From the NCBI GenBank assembly GCA_036346355.1, contig CM070581.1, positions 45,155,849 to 45,219,848 of the forward strand: DNA of 64,000 nt, written 5' to 3'. Below the pieces are notes generated by a model that saw only the letters and a list, made by a program, of their open reading frames with translations, was not told the origin of the DNA and did not search any database. The position numbers and the translations under genes are program-made. Origin of the DNA: Rhipidocladum racemiflorum. Taxonomy: Eukaryota; Streptophyta; Magnoliopsida; Poales; Poaceae. Shown here piece by piece: positions 34,045 to 44,528 of this stretch (position 1 is the first letter of the stretch; each line of letters starts with the position of its first letter).

Positions 34045-35796
34045 GCTTGGTATCGAGCGGTCAGAGGTCCTTGGAATGTGTATTTTTAGTGTCATACTAT
34101 AGGATACAACTAAAATCTGATGTGGAATAACTTAGAAACATGGCCTAGGTTTTAACTAAAATTTTGTCATAGGATAGCAACATTAAAACTTGTGTAAGTG
34201 GAATCACTAATTTAAAATTTGACACACATGGATGCACAGAGGAAAGGGTATGGGTACCGTTGCTTTCCGTTTAATTATTGTATCTAAGCTTTGATGTTGA
34301 ATGCTTCTTTTGATGATGTATAATGCTATATTTATGATGGATTTGATTGAGTTGCTTCATTTGTGATGAAGTGGGGTTGTGGTGCCGAAAGGTTTTCGGT
34401 CACCTCTTTTTGTTCATAGTAAGGGTGTGGTTTGACGGTGTGGCCGGTTAACGCCATCACCGAAGAATTATTAACCCCCGTAGAAGGAGTGCTTACCCTT
34501 TCTGTCGTGGATCGGGTAGTTGACTGGAGTCAAATAGAAGAGATTGGTGGTAGATTCCTTCGGATGTTCTTTATCGTTCTGACGATCGGTCTTGGTTGGT
34601 TCTCTTGGTTTTAGTTGATTGAAATCAGAAGAAAAGTGTTTGGAATTTGGATTTTCATGAGTGTGCCTTCGGTGTTTCTTGGTTTTGTCTTCTTTGGGTG
34701 AAGACAAAGAAGGGGAGTTTTGTGTTGCGCGTCTTTGGTCGCCTTTTGAACTTGACACCTGTTTAGTTGGTTGCCTTGCAAAGAAAGGTTTAGTTTTTGG
34801 TTCTTGTGTGTCTTTCTCTGAGTTTAAAAGAAGTTATTGAAGCGTGTGTTCGAGTTGTTGGATGTGAATCATTTGGGGATCATGGGTCTTGGTTGAGCTT
34901 CCTCAATGATTCTACCCTTGGTTCTGATTCTTTGAAAGGAAGAATGCGAGGGCGAAACCTTCTAAGAAAGAGGAATTTAGTGTGGGTTGGCAATGACCTA
35001 AGATATTAGATGTTGCTGGTAGATGATCGTAAACAGTTTAAAAGTGAAGAGTAAAGGAAGGTTGTGTATGACTCAATCCAAACCTTCTTGGAGAATTGGG
35101 TCATTGATGTGTACCTAGGTGGGGCTGTTTAAATTATTAGTGAACCACTTGGTGGTTGCTAGTAATTGTTTTTCCTTTTCAGAGTGTATTGGGCCTTTCT
35201 GTCGTTGAGGTTGAGCGAGGTTGTGTCAACCATTGCGATTTTGTTCGGTTGATACTGTTTCTTGCGGGTTTAAGGACTCTGGTTGTAAAGTAGGCCTTTT
35301 CTTTTGGTGGTAGTGTTGGGTATTGGTTTTTTGTAGAAGATCAATCTTTTGCAAGGTTCTAACCTCGTTTGTTCAAATAGCTGGTGGTCTTGGAGTGTAT
35401 GTCTCACCTGGTTTGTCGTCGTCTTGAATACGGCGAACCACAGTAGAGGGGTTGTGGTGTGAAAACACGTTTGTGCGTGGGAGATGAAGAGGGTTCTAGA
35501 GGCTGATACCGTTTTCTTCTGGAAGAGTAGTTGGAATAAGAAGTGCGAGACCGTTTTCTTTTGTGGTCTATTTGGGAATTGAAGTGAAGGTGGAACCGTG
35601 AGAGGTTGCACTCTGTTGAGCTAAATCAACATTTTCTCGCTAGTGTTGGTTTTGAGAACTCGTTTGTCGTTTGTTCTGGTTTGAGTCTTTGTGTGAATGT
35701 TTTGTGTTGCAAAGAAGTTTTTTGTCCCTTGGGGACTTTGTTGTTGATTTTGGTGTGTCTTCGATTCGGGGACGAATCCTTTTAAGGAGGGGAGAA
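34045..35796 (+). other. LARD-1 internal region, non-coding
   Basis: Begins with primer-site-like TTGGTATCGAGC (34047). The longest frames are 60-113 codons with no domain. It ends with the polypurine tract at 35783-35796. T/G-rich on the plus strand throughout the second half. Confidence 0.8.
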
Positions 35797-37832
35797 TGTG
35801 ATGCCTTAGAATTTGGGAGATTACCGTAGGGGGGTTTTCTCCCTTGTTTCGATTTTGGAAGGAATGAGGGAAATGTTGGGAGATGAAATAATTGAGTTTT
35901 ATGCTGCAATTAATATTAGAAATTGGAGTTTTAGGCTAGTTTTAGCTGGGCTGAGGCAAGCTGGGCCTGGACCGGGAATTCCTTTCCCACCCCTCCCTCC
36001 CCACGCCCTAGTGGGCCGGCCCACCTTTCCCTCAAGAGGGGTGGCGCCCCCACCCTTTGCAACCCTAGGGCGCCTCCCCCTTCCTCCCCTAGCAGCCGCA
36101 CCACCCCTCCTCTTCCTCCCCTTGCGTGGTGGCTCAAGATCCGCCGCGAAACGCGAAGGAGAAAACGAGAAGAGGATCCGTGGAGGCGTGGAGGACGAGC
36201 AGATTTCCGTTTCGGGGATCGTCGCGCATTCTTCGTGGGTTCTCAAGGGAGAACTCTAGGTAAAATTCCCAAACTTTTACCCCTGTTCTACCTAGGGATT
36301 AGGAGTGTATTAGATCTAGTGGTGTGTGGTTTGGATGGATCTTGATGAGGGAGAAGGGTAGTTGTTCACGTGGTGCTGTTTCTGGAAAGGGAGATTGTGC
36401 AGCGCGGATTGTTTCGCGTTTTACGTGGTATAGATGATTTTTCCTGCAAAAACCTATAACTAGAAAGTTGTAGATAACGTTGAGACTTAGCTTCTGTAAT
36501 GTTTTCATAATTTTTGGAGCGTCGGTCTGAGAGTTATCGCTGTTGGAAGATGACGAACAGAATCTGGAAACAGATTTCGTCCACTGTGTTGGACGGTTGT
36601 TTAGGCATATTTAACAGTGGAATTGAAATTTGTGACCTTCATGAAAGTTGTAGATCTCGTCAATATCTAGCTACTGTAATTTTTTTGTATTTTTATGAAC
36701 AGTAGAAAAAAGATACGAAATTGGGAAGAGAGGGTGTTGCTGTTCGATCCGGACAGATCGGGGTTTTCGGTGTTTAAAAGGGGAACGGGTTGTAGGAAAC
36801 GCGTGTTTGAATTGTGTGATCAATTGTGATGTTATTATATACTGAAAGTATGCTTGTTCAGGTGGTGCCCCTTCTGGACGCAACTAGATTCGTCATCTAC
36901 GTCGGTAAAGGCAAGTGGAAGTAGTTGTATTGTTAAGCTATACATCGTTGTTTGCTTCGCCTTCATTATAAACTCCAATTACAGCAATCATACATGGTTT
37001 AATCACTTGCTTTGAGGATTGCAATATCTTGACTGGCATTGTGATGTTGTGGTTTGGCTATGAATCATGAGTAAGGTGAAGAATGATGTTGTTTACCTGA
37101 TGAATTGTCTAAACATTTCATCTCAATGATATTTGCTTTCAATCCATGCTACATGATGATATGCAAACATGTGGACTCAGTGGGGAAGGTTATGAATGAA
37201 TTCATGCATGAAGCATTAACTGCATAATCATGCATTGGAAGTTTTGTCGACGCCAGCGTGCGCGACCGTACCGGTACAACACCGTGTGTTCCTGAGAAAG
37301 GACACGGTGAGGAGGATCATGGCATAAGCATGTGCACAATCATATGCATTTTACTAAGGTTGTGTGGACTCTATGATGTGGTATTGGATATGAGGAATGT
37401 GGTATGCTAGTTTTATGGTGGATGTGTTATTTGTATTAGTTGTTCCGCTTGCTGAGATTTACCCAATCTCACTACTTGCTGTTTTGATGTTTTCAGGTAG
37501 CGCTTGTGAGTCGTAAGCATGAAGGGTGGGCTAGCAACACAATAAATCTCCGGGTTCATCACGAATCACATGGACTAGTGCATTTAATAATTCATTAGCT
37601 TGCTGAAATTTTATTAATCATAGACCTGTTGATGTCCTCTTTGGAGCTGTTTTACGTTTATGTTTGTTTTCTGGTTGATTTAAACTTGTTATCTCTAGTA
37701 TTGATGCTTTTATGTTATTCCTGTTTATAATGGTTATTATGAATCTTGTTGTCGCTTCCGTTTTGTCCTAATTTTAGGAGAGATGCTGTCGAAATTTTCT
37801 TGTACGACAGTTTAGATTTGTAGGGTGTTACA
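35797..37832 (+). repeat. LARD-1 3' LTR
   Basis: Colinear with 32013-34044. Visible differences are few. The most concentrated is near 37253-37285, where a stretch of about 25 bases differs from 33470-33500. Confidence 0.93.
36862..36910 (+). other. Exon-like module in LARD-1 3' LTR
   Basis: Second copy of the 49-nt AG|...AAAG|GCAAGT segment described at 33077-33125. Confidence 0.4.
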
Positions 37833-38894
37833 TGGGTAGTCTTGCCACGGTCAACCTAAGGACTTAACCTTGCAAGCCTTTGAACTGGGCCTAACATACA
37901 ACCACATGTCTGGAGTGGGACAGATCTAGTTGAGTATGATTCCGAAGTCTTAGCATGTGGAACCTCATGTGGTTTTTGTAGCTATAAATGTGGAAAGAAG
38001 GGTGTAGTGTTTACCGATTGGTCTTACATCTCTTCAAAAGTATATGTTGGCCCTGTACTTTCACTCCTCAAAACGGAAGGGATAGTGGGGACTATACTGG
38101 GAGGTACGCATGCGAGGATGGAGGTTTCGGAAAGACTTTGTTATGGTTACTCGCCTGTGTGGTGTTTAACTATATCGTGTGGGTAAAGTGTATAACCTCT
38201 GCAGAGTGTACAAACTATTCGAATAGCCGAGTCCACGGTATTGGACATTGCTCGGGGATTACAGTCAAGGGTTAGACTTTATTAAAAATGTGGTTGGGAT
38301 AAAAGATGGAGCTGTGGGAAGTATGGACTACGATGTGGGAATGCTTTTACTTAACACATGGAATAGTTAATGTTATATGATTTGTTTTTACTGCTTTCGA
38401 ATCTACTTATGCTACTTGCTAAATGATGCTTTACTGCAAAATAAACATGTTAAGCCATTCCATTGGAAGAAGCCTGGCATGTAGTATATTAGGTTGCATT
38501 CTGTGCATGGCTTATTGAGTACCAATGTACTCACCCCTTCAAAAATCACAACACCAGAAGAAGAGGATTTGCAAGTCAATGAAGAGGAGCAGAACGGAGA
38601 GGCGAACAACTAGGGGCGAGCCCAGTCAGATGCCTGTGGCATACTGAGGTGCCACGAATAATTTTTATTTTCGCTGCTGTTATAATGTTACTCTGAACTT
38701 AGCCCTGCGTGGCTTATAATTGTAAGGCTGACCTTAAGGTCTTAACAACTTTTATATGAGTTGAATACTTTATTATTATTATTTACGTTGTGTATGTGTA
38801 ATGGTATTCATCTCTGTTGTATCTGTGAACACTAGAGTGATCCTGGACTGGTGTGTCACACAGAGTGTTCGGAATTCCAATTCCGGGCGCGACA

Positions 38895-39788
38895 TAGGAG
38901 CACTCGAATCTCGAGTTGGTGGCTCGAGTGGTTTGGGCTTGCGCCGCATCGAGCAGTGTTTTCATATGGTTGAGCACTGGGGTCATCAGGTTTTCCAGGT
39001 CTGATGGTGGAAGTGACTTCAGTAGCATATGCACACACTGGACATTCGCCTTAGGGGTGCTAAAGATGTCACTGTTGTGGCATTACTAGGTCACTGTTCC
39101 CATAACATGGCTGGGCCTATCGTTGCGGTCGTGTTGTCAAAGGATCTGCTACTCTTGGAAATTCATTACCCTTGGGTGGGGCGCTGTCGGATTGTTATGG
39201 TCGAATCACTTCAACAAATTTGCCATAGTCTCGGCTGTGGCCACAGTGGTTGGATCTCGTCGATGATCCGTAGTGTTGGGAGTGATGGTGTTTACTGCTG
39301 CTTGCACCATAGGATCTTTAGGCGTGCTCGGAGAGATTTGGTGTCCCTGGCTGCCTATGCTATCTGTCCCAGAAACTCTTTCATCGGAGTTTTCGGCAGT
39401 AGCACAATTGTTGGCTCCAGCCATGAATACGCAGCGATTTGTGTTGTTGCTTTGGCTGCTGGGGCCAACGCTGTCGCTGTCGATGTCCATCTCAACGTAC
39501 TTGTGGACGATGGGCCCCATAGGGTCAATGTCGATGAAGGACACTTCTCGACATGGATCCCAGGAGCAGGACTCGATGAAGCCGATGTGCTCGAGATCTC
39601 CATCGGGTCCCCAACGGTAGAGCATGGTCCCGAACGCGATCTCAAATCTGATCGTAGGAGCTTGGTCGATGAAGACACTCGAGTTGATGTCACCGTAGGT
39701 GTCAACGTTGGAGACTACGTTGTGTATGCTCACCGAAAACATGTTTGATCTACAAATACAGCTGAAGGCCCCTACCTGGCATGCCAAC
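38895..39788 (-). pseudogene. Gypsy-B leader and gag N-terminal part
   Basis: Minus-strand frames at 39787-39206 (193 codons) and 39034-38900. The later frame contains SLPPSDLENLMTPVLNHMKTLLDAAQAQT, an amphipathic stretch typical of gypsy gag N-termini. Stops separate the two. The sequence after the LTR end reads GTTGGCATGCCAGGTAGGGG (39788-39769), the usual leader of this gypsy type. The antisense 239-codon frame 39029-39748 is a shadow. Confidence 0.7.
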
Positions 39789-40540
39789 TGTCGAAGGTTA
39801 GGAAATCGACAATAAACTTATACTCGGGTACCTTTGAATATGCAGAGTCAAATAGGAGATCAATGGCACAAGATATAGACAGGTTTGGGCCTTTAGAAAG
39901 AGTAATACCCTACTCTTGTGTGGATGTACTATGGAGTCAGTGGAACAGAGTACAGAATAGGATGCCTATCCCTAATTGCAATGAGGATTCTCTCCCTGAG
40001 ACATGGCTAAGACCTAGCTTAAGAACTATCAGGGCGCAATTCATCGGCTTGAGGGATTGTTTCTTCGGGATTGCTTGTCTCTGAATTCGATGCCTTTCTC
40101 CGTTGCCACCGCTATTCTTATATAGCCGAAGTAGCCTCATCCTGGGTTGTAGTCCATTGGGGATACCAGATCATACCCGATGAGAAGTCCACCGTTCTAA
40201 GATCTTCGTAGCGTATCCAAACTTCCTTTGGTGTTCAGCGTACTCAGGTTGGTTTCCTTGTAATGGGAACATGACCGAGTCCTTTCCAAACATGGTGGTA
40301 CTCCCTCCGTGTATATTCTATCCCGCAAAATTCAGGCCCGTGATACCCGAAGTTTCTAGATGCATGTGTGAACACATATGGTATGATCTTCGAGTTTCCT
40401 GTGCATGCTCATATCCCATATTTACATATTCGACAATAAATATGCACACATTTAGGAGGTGTTTATTCTATATTTTGATGGTTTCACTAGTATTGATCCA
40501 ATTTCTGTTTTCTACATATATCAATGATCATTACTTGTGA
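39789..40540 (-). repeat. Gypsy-B 5' LTR (right boundary approximate)
   Basis: The minus-strand LTR ends ...CCTAACCTTCGACA at 39789, directly before the leader. A TATA box lies upstream (40125-40117). The start of the LTR is not identifiable without its partner. I place it near 40540 only because sequence character changes there. Confidence 0.5.
40117..40125 (-). promoter_or_regulatory. TATA box of Gypsy-B LTR
   Basis: Minus-strand CTATATAAG about 330 bp before the LTR end. Confidence 0.5.
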
Positions 40541-40674
40541 AACACATCTCATTGAGTATATGAAGCTTTAGTAGTAGTAATATACTCAACATCAATTTAA
40601 ATTCAATTTAGTGGTATATGGTTTGTCGCCAATGATCAAAGAAGTAGATCAAAGGATCTAGGCTCTCTATTAAG
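40541..40674. other. Unassigned AT-rich spacer
   Basis: Between the Gypsy-B LTR and the Copia-B LTR. No gene or clear element end seen. Confidence 0.3.
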
Positions 40675-41659
40675 TGTTAATGTTGTGTTTTGATAATTAA
40701 GGACAACCAAACATGTTGGACTAATATTTTTCATGAGTTGGGAAAATAGGTTAAGTCCAAGGATGATGAAGACTTTGGATGGCGCTATGTGTTGATGGTC
40801 ATCAAGTCGAGGTTCGGGATGAAGGATCTCATCATGTATTGACGAACATCAAGATAAGATCCCAACATAAAGATAGTTCATCATGTGGTGATGAACAAGA
40901 CAAGGGCCCGCACTTGGAGAGAAGATGATCGCCATCAAGTGAAAGTTCCAAGTGGATGTGCAAGGCAAAGGTATAACTAGTATAGGGGCTAAAGATATAT
41001 TCCTAGTCCTTTATCGGTCTCGATGTTTGGATGGGATACTTGATTGTTGGTTTAGCTTGCCATATTATTAATAAGGGTCTTGTCTTGGTGTTTGAGTCCC
41101 ATCATGTGTTGATGTCTCAATCTTGCATACCCTAGCTCAATCTTTGATTGGTTGCTTTTATTGTGCTTGTTCTTGATATTTGCGAATATGTTTTGCAAAT
41201 AGTCGAGGGACATACACTTGCTCTTCTTGGCTTGTTTGTTGCATGGAGCTAATATTTGCGAATGTATTTTGCAAATAGTTGAAGCTCATGCATTTCCCTT
41301 CGATAGCATGTGACTCAATGTCGGTACTACTGCAAGGCAGTAGTACCACTCCTTAGGAGCGGTAGTTATTTTCCAAATAATGTTTTTTCTAGTGATTTGC
41401 AAAATTGGCATTTTCAGCCCTACTGCCATGTAGTGGCCGATACTACCGCCTGTCGATAGTACCTGCCCTTTGGGCCAGTAGTTTTATTCCAGAGAGTGTA
41501 TTTGTTGGATTTGTAGTGTTCTATGGAAATATATATGGTTATTTATGTCTTGAAAATAGGTGGAATTTGTAGTCCTCTTGATAAGATTTTCAAAGAGTCC
41601 AAGATCACCTAAATCATACTTCGGAGTAAAAAAGTAATGATCATTTTCAGATCATGCTG

Positions 41660-41900
41660 TGAGAATGTCCGAATTGGTATATTAGGAATGTCCAAATTTG
41701 ATTTTAGGACAATTTGGCAAAACATATGTTTTAGATTGTATATTCAGAATGTCCAAATTAGTATATTTGGAATGTCCAAATTTTTGACTTTAGAGTGTCC
41801 CAATTTGACTTGCAACAGCTAGTTTGTTTTGACCATTGAGAATGTCCAAACTGGGTAATTTGGAATGTCCGAATTTGGGAATTAGAATGTTTAAATTTGC
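41660..41900 (+). repeat. Degenerate GAATGTCCAAATT tandem array in Copia-B LTR
   Basis: About nine copies of a 13-15 bp unit RGAATGTCCAAATTNG at irregular 20-35 bp spacing (41662, 41688, 41740, 41769, 41798, 41840, 41863 and others). Just upstream (41320-41470) lie inverted repeats built on GTACTACTGC/GCAGTAGTAC. Confidence 0.7.
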
Positions 41901-42599
41901 ATTTTTACTGATTTTGCCCCGAAATAGATATTTTCTTTGGGAGGCCATTTAAGAGACTGAGTTGGTGAAGGACCATGTGGAGGTCCATCTATGTTTGTGA
42001 TGAGTATTTGACTTTATTTGAGAAAGGTGTGATCAGGTTTGAGTTTGATTTGAATTGAAATTCAAAAGGAAGTAATTTGAGTTGTATCAGCTTTAGGCGG
42101 CACTATCGGCCTTGTGGAGGCGATAGTACCGACTATATGAATGAGATAAGATTTTTGTTTGAGCGTTTGTGATGATTATTGCATATTATTGTTGGACAAT
42201 GCTATGTGATGGTTTCCTTGTCTTTAATGATTGCAGGGCTTCAATGTGTGGTCATGGAGTGGCAAAGAATGGCTGGGACTAGGCGAGGGAAGCCGAAGAT
42301 CCGGATGACCGGGGATCGCTGGAAGATGGCCAGAGATGAAGCTGGAGCAAGTCAAAAAGTCAAGAGAACCTTGGAGAATCTAGCTTGATGCTACTCAGAT
42401 AAAGGAGAACCGTTGGATCGTGGTTCTAGAGGATAAAATAGTGCTTAAGTCTAGTTTGCTTTGAGAAGAGTGCAAAACCCATTATGTTAGTGGGTTTTAG
42501 GTTAGCCTAAGAGTGGTTGTGTGGGATCAAATCCTGGCCTTTAGGAATTAGCTTAGGATTGAAACAACTCATCCAAGGGTGGAGGATGATCCATGGACA

Positions 42600-42608
42600 C
42601 TATAAATA
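42600..42608 (+). promoter_or_regulatory. TATA box of Copia-B LTR
   Basis: CTATAAATA followed by a short G-rich leader, the expected U3/R boundary. Confidence 0.55.
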
Positions 42609-44528
42609 GAAGGGTAGGGGTAGCCTCCCCTCTTGAAGGTTTTGTGTACTCCTTTGAGCATTGCCCACTTGTTGTGAGGCTTTGTAAATCTTTCCATCAC
42701 AAATACATAGAATTTATTTACTTTACTTGTGAATTTAAACTCTGCATTTACATTATGTCTTTACTTTACACAATTTAAATTCAATATTTACTTTCAAGCA
42801 TTTAAATTCTCACATTTGTCTCCCCTCCTTCTAAATGCTTGTGGTTTTTGAGCCGAGGATGAATGATTGATGGGTGAATCTTTTTAGATCATATCCCAAT
42901 TATTTAGACTTCACTTCTTCTATGTTCAATCTTTGATAAATCTTGAAGGTTGTGTTTGTGAAGTTTCTTTCTTGATTTCCTGCTTAAGTGTGTTCTCTTT
43001 GTGCAGCAGTTCTTGTTTATTTTATATAAACTTCATATGATATGATATTGGGGTGATTCTTGTTGAAAAAGTTGCGTGACTTTTATACGTATCAAGTCAC
43101 CAGGTGAAAAGTTCATATGAATTATAGTTTTGGAGCCATAAGGTTTTTACTAAGCCCCAAATATTCTGCCTAAGTTCTTTGCATAGTAGATCTTGTTATT
43201 TTCATCATAACTTTAATATGATTGATCTAGATATGATTTTTGGTGGGTAGCTTCATGAATTCATTATATCATTAGATAAAAAATTTAAAATTCAAATGAG
43301 CCATAGATTTAGAGAAATCACCTTTTGACTGAGTTTCTTTTGTGCTGAAAACTCACTTTTGCTTTTCAGAAGCAACATATCTTGTCTTATTTATCCCTCT
43401 TTTTCTAAAGGTGATTTTGAATTTATTTCTTTTTTAGTGGACTCTTAACAACTAGTAGTACTAGAAAAAAATCATGAGGACCATATGAGCCACGAAACTT
43501 TATTCATAGCAATTTTATTAGGAGGATGGGCTGCTGTCTTTAAGATGATCTGTGGTTGCTCTTGATTCTTGAAGTACCTTGCTTGGTTTGATTATTTAAC
43601 TTGATTCTTGGAGCTTGTTGTTGGAGAAAGCATCAATCTTGTCTAAGAGATGGGAATTTTGAAATTGGGATCATTCACCCTCCCTCTAATCGCCATCTTG
43701 ATCTTTCAGTTGGAGAGTCTTTGGGGATGCTCCTGCATTCCCTTGAGCTATTCTTGTGAGAGCAAATGCTCAAGATCTCATAGAGCTATGATTGAGAGAA
43801 GTGAGTGGCATATGAGCTAAAGTTTTTATATGTTGATTTTTTGGCATTCAATTTGTGTTCTTTTGAGCTAGTGTGAGTCTCTCCTCTCACTTGTGCATAT
43901 GTTGCACCTTGTGAGCAAGGAGAGAAAGTTACTAGTTGCATATGTTGCATCTAGGAAAGATTGAGCATCTTTGTGCATGTGTTGCACTTGGTAAGGATCA
44001 AGCGACAATCTTGACCGATTAGTCTTGGTGTTTGCTAACACTTAGACGGTGTGGAGGCATCGTTGCTTGGTGACCTTCTCAAAGAAGGTTGCGAGAAGGC
44101 CCGACAAGTTGTGAAGGTTGGAGCTCACCTACCCAAAGGGGGAAGGAGTTACCGCTAGTGGAATTGATGTGCTTGGCTTAATTAGTGGAGCCAATTTAAT
44201 TCATTTGGGCTTACCTTAATGTGAATTAGGGGAGATCGGCAAGTCTCCTAACACTATGATAAAAATATTGTGTGTCAATCATTGGTTTGCTCTTATTTAC
44301 ATTCTTGCAATTTACATTCATAGAATTGAATTAATTGCTTGTGAACTTAGGATTACAAACCTAGATTATAAACATAGGTTTTTCGTGCACTTAGTGAGTC
44401 TAGTTGATTTACGCTTTAATTGGACAAAACAGTTTTGATTCTCGCTTCCGCATTCTAGCTCGGTTTTGGCAATATGGTTTTTAGAGAATTTTTTAAAACC
44501 ACCTATTCACCCCTCTCTAGTCGGCATC

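Larger units (their letters stand above)
32013..37832 (+). mobile_element. LARD-1: non-autonomous LTR retrotransposon nested in SoloLTR-2
   Basis: Two LTRs of about 2.03 kb (32013-34044 and 35797-37832) bracket a 1752-bp interior with no recognisable gag or pol. The perfect 5-bp duplication TGGGT lies at 32008-32012 and 37833-37837. A primer site resembling TTGGTATCGAGCGG follows the left LTR, and a polypurine tract AAGGAGGGGAGAA precedes the right LTR. The TTCGGGGACGAA...GGAGAATGT ending resembles the 3' end of Tekay/Del chromoviruses, so it is probably a derivative relying on such a partner. The LTRs are nearly identical by eye, hence a recent insertion. Confidence 0.93.
29516..38894 (+). 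mobile_element. SoloLTR-2: Tekay/Del-like gypsy solo LTR, split by LARD-1
   Basis: Starts TGTAACATCCCAAAATTTG and ends ...TTCCGGGCGCGACA. Flanked by a perfect 5-bp duplication TAGGA (29511-29515 and 38895-38899). After removing LARD-1 and its duplication, its length is about 3.55 kb. It contains TA and GT microsatellites, a CCG-rich stretch (about 30555-30620) and the exon-like module at 31449-31529. It interrupts the Gypsy-B gag. Confidence 0.9.
22570..40540 (-). mobile_element. Gypsy-B: Ty3/gypsy retrotransposon split by two solo LTRs
   Basis: Reading on the minus strand from the right: LTR (ends 39789), leader and gag N-terminus (39787-38895), SoloLTR-2 (29516-38894), rest of gag (29515-28163), SoloLTR-1 (24868-28162), protease, reverse transcriptase and RNase H (24862-22570). 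Gag and gag-pol reading continues across both insertion points once one copy of each 5-bp duplication is removed, so the three pieces were one element. Integrase and 3' LTR are missing at the left. The right LTR boundary is not found. All coding pieces carry stops or frameshifts. Confidence 0.8.

Noticed and set aside
39029..39748. 239-codon plus-strand open frame
   Set aside because: Antisense shadow of the Gypsy-B gag region, which reads with family motifs on the minus strand.
40296..40325. CTCCCTCCGT motif preceded by TA, like a Stowaway MITE end
   Set aside because: No matching ACGGAGGGAG end with TA is found downstream, so no element can be delimited.
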